A program made the position numbers and the translations under genes. DNA of 7,404 nucleotides from Gammaproteobacteria bacterium (GTDB lineage: Bacteria > Pseudomonadota > Gammaproteobacteria > JAURND01), in NCBI GenBank assembly GCA_030830425.1, contig JAURND010000130.1, positions 1 to 7,404 of the forward strand, in the 5' to 3' direction. Under the pieces are notes generated by a model that was given only the letters and a program-made list of their open reading frames with translations, did not search any database and was not told the DNA's origin. Positions 1 to 5,923 of this stretch are shown piece after piece. Position 1 is the first letter of the stretch; each line of letters starts with the position of its first letter.

Positions 1-60
1 TACTTGCCGAACCTTTTTTTCAAATTCGACTCGCTGTTCTTTGGTCAGTATTTTATGCAT
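1..60 (-). CDS. 5' end of an unidentified gene (partial, runs off the left edge)
   Basis: An ATG at 60-58 opens a frame that stays open to the window edge, giving 20 residues that begin MHKILTKEQRVEFEKKVRQV. The residues are charged and helix-like (LTKEQRVEFEKK), with no signal peptide or membrane segment so far. In-frame TAA codons lie just upstream, so this ATG is the first possible start. No clear Shine-Dalgarno sequence precedes it, but a perfect TATAAT lies 8 bases upstream of the ATG, which would suit a leaderless or very short-leader transcript. Too little is visible to assign a family. The reading is supported by the coding-like composition and the start context only, so it could still be chance. 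Confidence 0.5.
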   Translation of the reverse strand, partial: MHKILTKEQRVEFEKKVRQV

Positions 61-74
61 AGTGTATTATTATA
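61..74 (-). promoter_or_regulatory. Candidate -10 box for the left-edge gene
   Basis: Read on the minus strand, TATAAT (74-69) is followed by 8 bases and then the ATG at 60. The usual 6-9 bases between a -10 box and the transcription start would place the start at or next to the ATG. No good TTGACA-like -35 is found 16-18 bp upstream; that space is occupied by the terminal inverted repeat of the adjacent repeat element. The box is a good match, but its function is inferred. Confidence 0.35.
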
Positions 75-79
75 CAAAT

Positions 80-222
80 TCTCACTTTCAAGTACGAGCA
101 GTATATACTCGTCTCACTTCAATGTGAGACAAAACCAGGGGGTTTTTTAAGGGGGAAGTGTTTTGCTGCCCCCTTAAATTCAAACAGATTATACTGCTCG
201 TACTTAAATGTGAGACAAAACA
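80..222 (+). repeat. Modular palindromic repeat, copy 1 (short form, MITE-like)
   Basis: The ends are inverted repeats: 80-104 and 191-215 pair with two internal mismatches, including a perfect 15-bp block (agtacgagcagtat and its complement) at 90-104/191-205. Inside are a hairpin GTCTCAC (111-117) / GTGAGAC (124-130) with a 6-base loop, and a second stem tttaaggggg (146-155) / cccccttaaa (169-178). The 15-base string aatgtgagacaaaac occurs twice, at 121-135 and 208-222. No open frame and no convincing target-site duplication is seen. It shares its modules with the copies at 3202-3503 and 7181-7375. It resembles a non-autonomous palindromic element; how it moves, if it does, cannot be told. 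Confidence 0.8.
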
Positions 223-240
223 ACATTCTTTCTTCTGCTT

Positions 241-843
241 TTAGGAAGCAAATGTATAACGTAACCCGACTAACGCTTCATTTAAACTGGGGGTTTGAGC
301 GCCCAAATGAGCAATCGTCTCTACTTGACTACCAAACACATGCGCATAAGTCAATGTGGCAGCAAAATGTGGGGTAAAATTATAAGCTGCGCCTAAAGCA
401 GCTTCGAGTCGAATTTGAGTATCTTCCTCTGGCGCATTCATACCACTTACTTTCGGGGTTAATCTTAAACCACCAGCTTTAGCGAATAAATCTGTCTGTT
501 GCAAATGCAGGGTGCTTGTCATCAAAAATTCTAACGTACTGGAATAGACTTTCGTGGTCGCGCGATCTGCATATCGATAAGTCGCATCACCATATCGACC
601 TGTACCAATATCCAAACCTATTCCAAATAGCTGATTCAAATCATGATTATAGCCCACGCCAAAACGCATCGCATTTAGCGAGCGGCTATTATCTAAACTG
701 AGTGCGCCTGAGGTTTGCACATCAGGCAAGCCACTTTGATTGGCAAAACCGCCATCTGCTGTGACATAAATCCCATTTTGGGCATGTATGGAACCACATA
801 AAAGAACTGTGGATAATCCTAAAACGATATATTTTTTTTGCAT
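241..843 (-). CDS. Small outer-membrane beta-barrel protein (OmpA-like/opacity-type barrel)
   Basis: A 200-residue precursor. Residues 1-21 form a signal peptide: KK at 3-4, a hydrophobic core IVLGLSTVLLCG, and a likely signal peptidase I site after SIHA. Cys16 is not in a lipobox, so a lipoprotein is unlikely. The mature part alternates polar and hydrophobic residues in strands such as GIYVTADGGFA, MRFGVGYNHDL, GIGLDIGTG, LEAALGAAYNF, FAATLTYAHVFG and the terminal ALVGLRYTFAS. This fits an eight-strand barrel of the OmpA/OMP_b-brl type. The barrel's typical C-terminal aromatic is third from the end (Phe198) rather than last. There is no periplasmic OmpA/peptidoglycan-binding domain. Function is unknown; surface adhesion or structural roles are typical of the family but not shown. 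The start is set by the signal peptide; a weak GAG-type RBS lies about 10 bases upstream. The 101-bp gap to the response regulator gene upstream contains a small cagttt/aaactg hairpin at 876-891. Confidence 0.8.
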   Translation of the reverse strand: MQKKYIVLGLSTVLLCGSIHAQNGIYVTADGGFANQSGLPDVQTSGALSLDNSRSLNAMRFGVGYNHDLNQLFGIGLDIGTGRYGDATYRYADRATTKVYSSTLEFLMTSTLHLQQTDLFAKAGGLRLTPKVSGMNAPEEDTQIRLEAALGAAYNFTPHFAATLTYAHVFGSQVETIAHLGAQTPSLNEALVGLRYTFAS

Positions 844-944
844 GGTTATGGTATCTCGAAGGGTGGGTTATATTTCAGTTTAAAAAAACTGGGTAGATTA
901 GGAGCGGGAAAGAAATAACGATACATTTCTAACCTATCCGACGA

Positions 945-1370
945 CTATTTTAGGTATTTTTTCAATATATGCTTCGCTTTTTCTTCCGTAAGCGGCTTAA
1001 TCAAAATACCATTCATGGCATGATCAAGACAGGTAATTTCGATATGCTCTCCTTCGTGAATAGTCAGCGCAATGATGGGTATATTTTGACTGAGACATTT
1101 TTTTCTTTCAATTTCTCTGATATGTTCGACGACGCTAAATCCGTCCATATCAGGCAGGCCTAAATCCATGAGTATCATATCGTAGACATTCTGCTTCATA
1201 TCATTGATGCCATCTATACCTGTATTTGCGATATCCACTTCGCAATTAAGGTCAGATAAAATTTGGCGAGCCATTTCTTGGGCTACTTTTGCATCTTCCA
1301 CTAATAATATTTTATATGCGAGTGGCTTTTTGAGATCTGGGTTTTGATTAGCCATAAGGTTTTTTATCAT
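945..1370 (-). CDS. Single-domain response regulator (CheY-like receiver)
   Basis: The protein has 141 residues and is almost entirely a receiver domain (about 19-141), with no DNA-binding or enzymatic output domain. The canonical phosphotransfer residues are present: acidic pair Glu25-Asp26 (LLVEDAK), phospho-acceptor Asp69 in ILMDLGLPDMDG, switch Thr103 (IIALTIHE) and Lys125-Pro126 (GILIKPLT). The MNGILIKPL ending resembles receiver domains of hybrid histidine kinases and phosphorelays more than OmpR-type regulators. It therefore probably takes phosphate from an unlinked kinase or Hpt protein and signals by protein contact. No kinase is encoded nearby. The first ATG has AAGG four bases upstream; a second in-frame ATG (Met6, MANQNPDL) lacks an RBS, so the longer form is preferred. 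The leader holds a small GACCT/AGGTC palindrome at 1395-1406. The barrel-protein gene follows on the same strand after 101 bp. Confidence 0.88.
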   Translation of the reverse strand: MIKNLMANQNPDLKKPLAYKILLVEDAKVAQEMARQILSDLNCEVDIANTGIDGINDMKQNVYDMILMDLGLPDMDGFSVVEHIREIERKKCLSQNIPIIALTIHEGEHIEITCLDHAMNGILIKPLTEEKAKHILKKYLK

Positions 1371-1676
1371 ACTGCCTTGCTGGTTTAAGAGCCTGACCTT
1401 CAGGTCGAAAGAAACACCTGCTATAAGAGAAGCGATGAAGCTTTAATAGGCGCAGATTTGGGAGGGGTTTATGTGTCTCTCAAATCTTGAGTTATCCTGC
1501 AAGGATTCACCCTGGTTGACTATACCTATACCTATCTCAAATCAAGATGCTGATTTTCACAAACCCTACCGGCGAAGGCTGGGAGGATTTGTGAAATCCC
1601 CAGTATCCTATTTATACTTATTCCACTTCAAGATGCTGGTTTTTGCATCTCTGAAGTGAGAACGAGTATATTTCCC
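1371..1676 (-). other. Gene-free mosaic of degenerate palindromes between lpdA and the response regulator
   Basis: No credible gene is seen in these 306 bases. Several stem-loops are packed together: gacct/aggtc at 1395-1406; gatttgggag (1455-1464) with ctctcaaatc (1477-1486), 10 bp with one G-T pair; and gattttcacaaa (1552-1563) with tttgtgaaatc (1588-1598), 11 bp with one bulged T. Overlapping the last is ggattt/aaatcc at 1585-1599 with a 3-base loop. The string tcaagatgctg followed by a T-rich run occurs twice (from 1542 and from 1628). The right end (1624-1670) matches an end of the window's repeat family. The response regulator's promoter must lie here, but no strong -35/-10 pair stands out. 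Confidence 0.55.
1624..1670 (-). repeat. Fragment of the palindromic repeat family, with a hairpin downstream of lpdA
   Basis: CACTTCA-AGATGC (1624-1636) pairs with GCATCT-c-TGAAGTG (1645-1658), a 13-bp stem with one bulged C and an 8-base loop. It is followed by gagaacgagtata. The complement of that stretch, tatactcgttctcacttca, matches the left end of copy 1 (tatactcgtctcacttcaa) and the outer end of the inverted copy on the right (gagaacgag). The hairpin begins about 18 bases after the lpdA stop codon. No U-tract follows on the minus strand, so it is a poor intrinsic terminator, although it could stabilise the 3' end of the transcript. Confidence 0.5.
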
Positions 1677-3107
1677 TCAAGCATTGCTCACTTTTCGAGG
1701 CAAATACAAATCAGTAATTGTTCCTTCGAATATTTCAGCGGCCATCATCACACTTTCAGAAAGCGTGGGATGAGGGTGAATGGTTAATGCGATATCTGCA
1801 ACATCGCAACTCATCTCAATGGCAAGTGTAACTTCACTGATCAGTTCTCCAGCATTGGGCCCAATAATCCCACCGCCAATAATACGATGCGTCTTATCAT
1901 CAAATAGTAGTTTGGTTAATCCTTCGGTGCGCTCTTGGGATAATGCGCGCCCAGAAGCTGCCCAGGGGAATACGCTTTTACCATAAGCAATGCCTTGTGC
2001 AATCGCTTCACGTTCAGTCAGGCCTACCCATGCAATTTCTGGATCTGTATACGCGACGGATGGTATGCATTTAGGCGCAAAATAATGTTTTAATCCACTA
2101 ATCACTTCTGCGGCTACACGTCCTTCAGCGACTGCTTTATGTGCTAACATTGGATTACCAATTACGTCGCCGATTGCATAGATATGGGGAACTTGGGTGC
2201 GCAGTTGATTGTCTACGGAAATAAATCCTCGCTCATCAACGGCTATCCCTGCTTTTTCAGCAGCGATTTCATGACCGTTTGGTTTTCGCCCAACAGCCAC
2301 GAGAATACGATCAAAGCGTTCTGGTTTTTCGGGGGCATTTTCTCCTTCAAATGTGACATACAATCCGTCTTCTTTTGCCTCGACTTGAGTGACTTTGGTT
2401 TTCAGCCAAACATTTTCATATCGTTTTTGAACGCGTTTATAGTAAGGTGCAACAATATCTTGATCAGCCCCTGGAATCAGTTGATCCATAAATTCGACCA
2501 CATTGATTTGCATCCCTAATGCCGAATAAACCGTTGCCATTTCTAAACCAATAATGCCTCCGCCCAATACCAATAAACGTCCTTTGGTTTGCGCCAATTC
2601 TAGCGCGCTTGTAGAGTCCATGACGCGGGGGTCATCAGGGATAAATGGTAATTGAACAGGTTTAGAGCCTACGGCAATCACTGCTTGCTCAAAATTGACG
2701 ATAGTGATTTTTCCATCAGCATCTGTCACTTTGATTTGCTGTGCAGAGGTGAATTCTCCTTTACCTTGCAACACACTGACTTGGCGCTGCTTTGCCAACA
2801 TTTTTAGGCCACCGGTCAACTTAGCAACCACTTTATTTTTCCAGTTTCGTAATTTGTCAACATCAATCTTTAAAGCATCAAAATGAATCCCTATTTCTGC
2901 TGCATCTTGAGATTCATCAATCACTTTAGCGGCATGCAATAAAGCTTTGGAGGGGATACAACCTACGTTTAAACAAACACCACCTAAAGTGTGATCGCGT
3001 TCTATTAAAATGACTTTTTTACCTAAATCAGCAGCGCGAAAAGCACAGGAATATCCACCTGGGCCGCTACCTAATACAACCACTTGTGTTGAAATTTCTT
3101 GAGACAT
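1677..3107 (-). CDS. lpdA: Dihydrolipoyl dehydrogenase (E3 of 2-oxoacid dehydrogenase complexes)
   Basis: This FAD-dependent disulfide oxidoreductase of 476 residues (family length about 470-480) reoxidises the dihydrolipoyl group of E2 and passes electrons to NAD+. The FAD-binding GxGPGG is at 13-18 (VLGSGPGGYS). The redox-active disulfide is Cys45/Cys50 in GGVCLNVGCIPSKALLHAA. The NAD-binding GxGxxG is at 182-187 (LGGGIIGLE), and the second FAD motif is YAIGDVIGNPMLAHKA (310-325). The dimer-domain catalytic pair is His446/Glu451 in HPHPTLSE. All key residues are present, so the enzyme should be active. The start has AAGGA nine bases upstream. It is co-directional with aceF, but a 397-bp gap filled by a repeat element separates them, whereas these genes usually lie close together. 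It may serve pyruvate and 2-oxoglutarate dehydrogenases and the glycine cleavage system alike. Confidence 0.97.
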   Translation of the reverse strand: MSQEISTQVVVLGSGPGGYSCAFRAADLGKKVILIERDHTLGGVCLNVGCIPSKALLHAAKVIDESQDAAEIGIHFDALKIDVDKLRNWKNKVVAKLTGGLKMLAKQRQVSVLQGKGEFTSAQQIKVTDADGKITIVNFEQAVIAVGSKPVQLPFIPDDPRVMDSTSALELAQTKGRLLVLGGGIIGLEMATVYSALGMQINVVEFMDQLIPGADQDIVAPYYKRVQKRYENVWLKTKVTQVEAKEDGLYVTFEGENAPEKPERFDRILVAVGRKPNGHEIAAEKAGIAVDERGFISVDNQLRTQVPHIYAIGDVIGNPMLAHKAVAEGRVAAEVISGLKHYFAPKCIPSVAYTDPEIAWVGLTEREAIAQGIAYGKSVFPWAASGRALSQERTEGLTKLLFDDKTHRIIGGGIIGPNAGELISEVTLAIEMSCDVADIALTIHPHPTLSESVMMAAEIFEGTITDLYLPRKVSNA

Positions 3108-3201
3108 GATTTTTGTTCCTTAAGTTAAATTAGGATCTGCTTAAAATTCTACCTTCGCTTTTCATAAACGCTCGATTTTCTGTGACACGCTGCTGGCATA
3201 C

Positions 3202-3503
3202 CTCTCACTTCAAGTAAGCGTGGTATATACTCATTCAACCTGAAGGTGCTGTTTTTTTCACCTTCAGGTTGAGATAAAATCAGGGGGTTTTTTAAGGGGT
3301 TAGGGGATTTTTTATCCACCCCTCATCCGCCCTACGGGCACCTTCTCCCCTTCTGGGGAGAAGGGAAACCCTGGATCATTCTCTTGTGTGGAGAGAAGTA
3401 TTCTTCTGCCCCCTTAAATTCAACAGGTTATACCGCTCTTACCCCAATCGCATTTTCTTCAGTCCTGTATTTTAAAAACCAGTCCTTTCAAATAAGCGCG
3501 GTA
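3202..3503 (+). repeat. Modular palindromic repeat, copy 2 (long form, inside the aceF-lpdA gap)
   Basis: Same module order as copy 1. It begins with ctcacttcaagtaagcgtggtatatactc, whose core matches copy 1. A hairpin TCAACCTGAAGGTG (3235-3248) / CACCTTCAGGTTGA (3259-3272) follows, a perfect 14-bp stem with a T-rich loop. Then come caggggg-tttttt-aagggg (3281-3299), a foreign-looking insert (about 3300-3398), ttcttctgcccccttaaatt (3401-3420) and caacaggttataccgctctt. Unlike copy 1, it carries a further tail through ccccaat and tttaaaaaccag to a last core aataagcgcggtatat, which ends about 3 bases before the aceF stop codon complement at 3506. The tail is shared almost base for base with the inverted copy on the right. 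Any ORF read through it is an artefact of the repeat. Confidence 0.82.
3317..3370. repeat. Nested GC-rich REP-like palindrome
   Basis: CCTTCTCCCC (3341-3350) and GGGGAGAAGG (3355-3364) form a perfect 10-bp stem with a 4-base loop. They are preceded by the smaller hairpin GCCC-tac-GGGC (3329-3339). The leading cccctcatccgccctacgggc and the twin-hairpin layout resemble dispersed REP/RIME-type intergenic elements known in proteobacteria (from general knowledge; no search was run). It lies between two segments that are adjacent in the other copies of the host repeat, so it looks like an insertion into copy 2. Its base composition is clearly richer in G+C than its surroundings. Confidence 0.65.
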
Positions 3504-3505
3504 TA

Positions 3506-4795
3506 TCACAATAACCATGTGCGAATATCAGACAGATATTCAGACAAAGCGACCATAAATTTTGCTCCTTCAGCACCATCAATAACTCGATGATCATAAG
3601 ACAGAGAAAGCGGTAACATCAAGCGAGGGATAAATGCATTATTCTGGTAAACCGGCTGGAGACTTGCTTTAGAAACACCCAAAATAGCCACTTCTGGCGC
3701 ATTCACAATAGGCGTAAATGCCGTGCCGCCTATTCCACCTAAACTGGAAACCGTAAAACAGCCGCCCTGCATGTCGATGGGCGATAATCCTTTTTCGCGG
3801 GCTTTTTGACTGATCTGTGCCAATTCTTGCGCCAAGACGAATAATCCTTTTTGATCCACATGCCGAATAACGGGAACCACTAATCCATTCGGCGTATCTA
3901 CAGCAACGCCAACATGAAAATATTGCTTGAATATCAGTTGTTCACCGCTAGGGTCTAAGGAGGCATTAAACTGTGGGTAAGCTTTTAAAGCGGCGACTAC
4001 TGCTTTCATAATAAATACGAGCGGGGTAAGTTTAACGCCCTGTTTTTCAGCCCTTGCTTTTTGCTGTGTTCTAAAAGCTTCCATATCCGTAATATCCACC
4101 TGACCAAATTGCGTCACATGTGGAATAGTCACCCAGCTACGATGCAAGTGAGTACCTGTCAGTTTTTTAATTTTACTCAGTGGTTTTGTTTCAATTTGCC
4201 CGAATTGTGAAAAATCAATGACAGGCATGGGGGATACAGATAAACCACTTCCGGTGCTAGAACCCCTTAATGCATTTTTCACCAATGATTGGATATCGGC
4301 TTTAGTTACGCGATTTTTTTGACCTGTCCCTTGAAGACGAGTTAAATCAATACCAAATTCATGTGCCATACGACGAACGGCAGGACCTGCATGTGCATCA
4401 GCAGTCATCTCTGTTTGGTTTTGTGTCGACGTTTGGATTGATACTGGTACTGATGTGGGTGATGGTAGTGATGGCGTGGTGTCGATAGGGATAGATACTG
4501 CCGCTACATCTATTGATGCTTCTTTGTCTATTTTATCGATATCTGCTGATTGCTCACCAGAAACTGTCAGCGTTAAAATGAGCCCACCTTGGGAAAGTTT
4601 GTCACCCACTTTAACTTTCATCGCATGGACTTTACCTGCATGGGGCGATGGGATTTCCATCGTCGCCTTGTCTCCTTCGAGTATAATCAAGGCATCATCA
4701 ATTGAGACAGTATCACCCGGCTTCACTAACAATTCGATGACATCGGCGATTGAACCGCCAATATCTGGGACTAAAACATCTTTTAAATTAGACAT
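3506..4795 (-). CDS. aceF: Dihydrolipoyllysine acetyltransferase, E2 of pyruvate dehydrogenase, single lipoyl domain
   Basis: The 429-residue E2 core protein moves the acetyl group from E1 to CoA. Domains: one biotinyl/lipoyl domain (about 3-80) with lipoylated Lys43 in EGDKATMEIPSP; a flexible linker rich in Pro, Ser and Thr (about 82-135); a peripheral-subunit-binding domain (about 136-172, AGPAVRRMAHEFGIDLTRLQGTG) that holds E1/E3; a second linker; and the catalytic domain (about 205-429). The active-site motif is SYDHRVIDGAEG, with His402 and Asp406. Escherichia coli AceF has three lipoyl domains and about 630 residues, so this is a short form, as in many other bacteria. The EGDKATMEIPSP motif and sequence style favour pyruvate over 2-oxoglutarate specificity. 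The start is backed by AGGAG four bases upstream. No E1 gene lies upstream; the next gene is divergent. The stop is directly abutted by the repeat element, with no obvious loss of C-terminal sequence (SDIRTWLL). Confidence 0.95.
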   Translation of the reverse strand: MSNLKDVLVPDIGGSIADVIELLVKPGDTVSIDDALIILEGDKATMEIPSPHAGKVHAMKVKVGDKLSQGGLILTLTVSGEQSADIDKIDKEASIDVAAVSIPIDTTPSLPSPTSVPVSIQTSTQNQTEMTADAHAGPAVRRMAHEFGIDLTRLQGTGQKNRVTKADIQSLVKNALRGSSTGSGLSVSPMPVIDFSQFGQIETKPLSKIKKLTGTHLHRSWVTIPHVTQFGQVDITDMEAFRTQQKARAEKQGVKLTPLVFIMKAVVAALKAYPQFNASLDPSGEQLIFKQYFHVGVAVDTPNGLVVPVIRHVDQKGLFVLAQELAQISQKAREKGLSPIDMQGGCFTVSSLGGIGGTAFTPIVNAPEVAILGVSKASLQPVYQNNAFIPRLMLPLSLSYDHRVIDGAEGAKFMVALSEYLSDIRTWLL

Positions 4796-4844
4796 AAATC
4801 TCCTGCTTTAATCAGCAATTTCCGTTCAAAACGTCGCGTTGACA

Positions 4845-4861
4845 CCGTGATCAAGCCACGG
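4845..4861. repeat. Short REP-like hairpin in the aceF leader
   Basis: CCGTG (4845-4849) pairs with CACGG (4857-4861) around a 7-base loop, giving ccgtgatcaagccacgg. Short dispersed palindromes of the form accgtgatcaagccacggt are, from memory, common in several proteobacterial genomes, so this may be a degenerate member. It would fall in the untranslated leader of aceF if the promoter at 4915-4943 is used. Confidence 0.35.
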
Positions 4862-4914
4862 GGATTCAAGTTTACGTCGGGATTTTGTATTCAGTTTTAA
4901 TAAGACCGCCCGAA

Positions 4915-4943
4915 AGTATAACAAACCTTCTCAGAAATGACAT
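4915..4943 (-). promoter_or_regulatory. Candidate aceF promoter
   Basis: On the minus strand, ATGTCA (4943-4938; four of six matches to TTGACA) is followed by a 17-bp spacer and TATACT (4920-4915). The TG of an extended -10 element (TGtTATACT, 4923-4915) is also present. Transcription would begin near 4907, giving a leader of about 110 bases to the aceF ATG at 4795. Spacing and extension are good; assignment is by eye. Confidence 0.45.
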
Positions 4944-5019
4944 AATTTTATCAGCAATTTCCGTCAATCTTTCAATCATTCATATCTCACAATCCAAATG
5001 CGATTTTCAAGCATTGTAA

Positions 5020-5028
5020 TGCTATAAT
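5020..5028 (+). promoter_or_regulatory. Extended -10 promoter of the carboxylesterase gene
   Basis: TGCTATAAT is a perfect extended -10 element (TGn plus TATAAT). No TTGACA-like -35 lies 16-18 bp upstream, which is common for extended -10 promoters. The start would be near 5035, about 80 bases before the ATG. The leader can form an 8-bp stem ctgtattt (5043-5050) / aaatacag (5069-5076) with an 18-base loop. Confidence 0.55.
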
Positions 5029-5115
5029 GCGCTTACAATTTACTGTATTTTTCAGAAATTCTCACCCGAAATACAGGATTTTCTGCTTGCTTTTCAAAAT
5101 AGGAGATTGCGTTAA

Positions 5116-5796
5116 ATGAAAACTTTCGATTCCATTGTTGTTCATACAAATCCCAATATTCCGCCTAAACATGTCGTGATTTGGTTACATGGATTAGGCG
5201 CAGATGGTCATGATTTTGTCAACATGGTACCTAAACTTAACTTCCCTGAAACCTTATCGATCAAATTTATTTTTCCACATGCACCCGTGCGTCCCGTCAC
5301 CTTAAACGCGGGGTTGCCTATGCGAGCTTGGTTTGATATCTATGGATTAACCGCATCATCCCAGATAGACCAAGCGGGTCTTGATGAATCTGATCAAGCG
5401 CTCAAAGTATTACTTAAACAAGAAATAGCACAAGGCATTTTGACTGAAAACATTATTTTGGTGGGATTTTCACAAGGTGGCACATTAGCGCTTTATACTG
5501 GTTTGACGTATCCAAAACAACTAGGTGGTATTATGGGGCTGTCTACCTTTTTTCCAGTGACCGCTTTTGAAACGATGGCTCAGCGATGTCAACCAAAAAA
5601 TACGCCTATTTTTATCGGCATGGGGGAGCATGACACAATTGTCTCATGTGAACTGTCTCAGCTCGTGTGCGATTACCTAAAAGAACAAGCATATGCTGTG
5701 CAACCACATATTTATCCGATGCAACATACCGTTTGTGCTGCAGAAATAAAAGATATCGCTGCCTGGTTGATGCTCCGCTTCCAACATAAATCTTAA
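5116..5796 (+). CDS. Carboxylesterase / acyl-protein-thioesterase-like serine hydrolase
   Basis: A 226-residue alpha/beta hydrolase of the phospholipase/carboxylesterase family, whose usual length is about 215-225. The oxyanion-loop motif VVIWLHGLGADGHDF is at 20-34, and FIFPHAPVRPVTLNAGLPMRAWFD (51-74) is a family hallmark. The nucleophile is Ser119 in VGFSQGGTLAL; Asp173 (MGEHDTIV) and His204 (QHTVC) complete the triad. No signal peptide is present, so it should be cytoplasmic. Family members hydrolyse short-chain esters, lysophospholipids or acyl thioesters; the true substrate cannot be read from sequence. The start has AGGAG about 10 bases upstream. It is divergent from aceF and 127 bp ahead of the desaturase start. 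Pairing with a fatty-acid desaturase hints at acyl-lipid metabolism, but co-transcription is not certain because the desaturase has its own candidate promoter. Confidence 0.93.
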   Translation: MKTFDSIVVHTNPNIPPKHVVIWLHGLGADGHDFVNMVPKLNFPETLSIKFIFPHAPVRPVTLNAGLPMRAWFDIYGLTASSQIDQAGLDESDQALKVLLKQEIAQGILTENIILVGFSQGGTLALYTGLTYPKQLGGIMGLSTFFPVTAFETMAQRCQPKNTPIFIGMGEHDTIVSCELSQLVCDYLKEQAYAVQPHIYPMQHTVCAAEIKDIAAWLMLRFQHKS

Positions 5797-5868
5797 CTTG
5801 CCATACCCGGCAGCCAGCACCCTATCTTTGGCGAGAGTTGCTGAGAATGGCGAAAAATTGAAGATTTA

Positions 5869-5877
5869 TGCTATGAT
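5869..5877 (+). promoter_or_regulatory. Candidate extended -10 promoter of the desaturase gene
   Basis: TGCTATGAT differs by one base from the extended -10 of the preceding esterase gene (TGCTATAAT). No clear -35 is seen. Transcription would start near 5885, about 40 bases before the ATG at 5924. This would rule out translation from the earlier in-frame ATGs at 5798, 5873 and 5876 on that transcript. The preceding spacer also carries short complementary segments (cagca at 5815-5819 with tgctg at 5839-5843). Confidence 0.4.
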
Positions 5878-5923
5878 GCAGTTCTCCTTTGCCAAACTTC
5901 TTTCAAAATTCAACATAACGACC

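Larger units (their letters stand above)
4811..4964. repeat. Pair of 15-bp direct repeats bracketing the aceF promoter
   Basis: The 15-base string atcagcaatttccgt is present exactly at 4811-4825 and 4950-4964, 139 bp apart. Both are preceded by a T-rich stretch and followed by similar bases (tcaaa / caat). One copy is 15 bases upstream of the aceF start codon, in its leader. The other is 6 bases beyond the candidate aceF -35 box. This could be a pair of operator sites or the scar of a duplication. No dyad symmetry is evident within the 15-mer. Confidence 0.6.

Noticed and set aside
80..222. Possible CRISPR or tandem-repeat array from the repeated gtgagacaaaac
   Set aside because: Only two copies in this element, no regular spacers, and the layout is that of an inverted-repeat element.
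1624..1658. Rho-independent terminator of lpdA
   Set aside because: The stem is good but no T-run follows on the minus strand; kept only as a repeat fragment and hairpin.
1471..1659. 62-residue plus-strand open frame in the lpdA/response-regulator gap
   Set aside because: No ribosome binding site beyond a G-rich stretch inside a hairpin; the composition follows the degenerate palindromes and no family is recognised.
3384..3593. 69-residue plus-strand open frame
   Set aside because: It covers the repeat copy 2 tail and the antisense end of aceF; similarity to the right-edge frame comes from the repeat DNA.
4455..4811. 118-residue plus-strand open frame antisense to aceF
   Set aside because: It is the antisense shadow of the lipoyl domain and Ser/Pro/Thr-rich linker of aceF, whose coding evidence is far stronger.
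4826..4949. Remnant of an aceE gene upstream of aceF
   Set aside because: Translation of both strands by eye gave no E1-like motif, only short frames across a REP-like hairpin.
5798..5923. N-terminal extension of the desaturase from the ATG at 5798
   Set aside because: The extra 42 residues do not look like a desaturase N-terminus. The ATG lies one base after the esterase stop, and a promoter-like element lies inside the segment.
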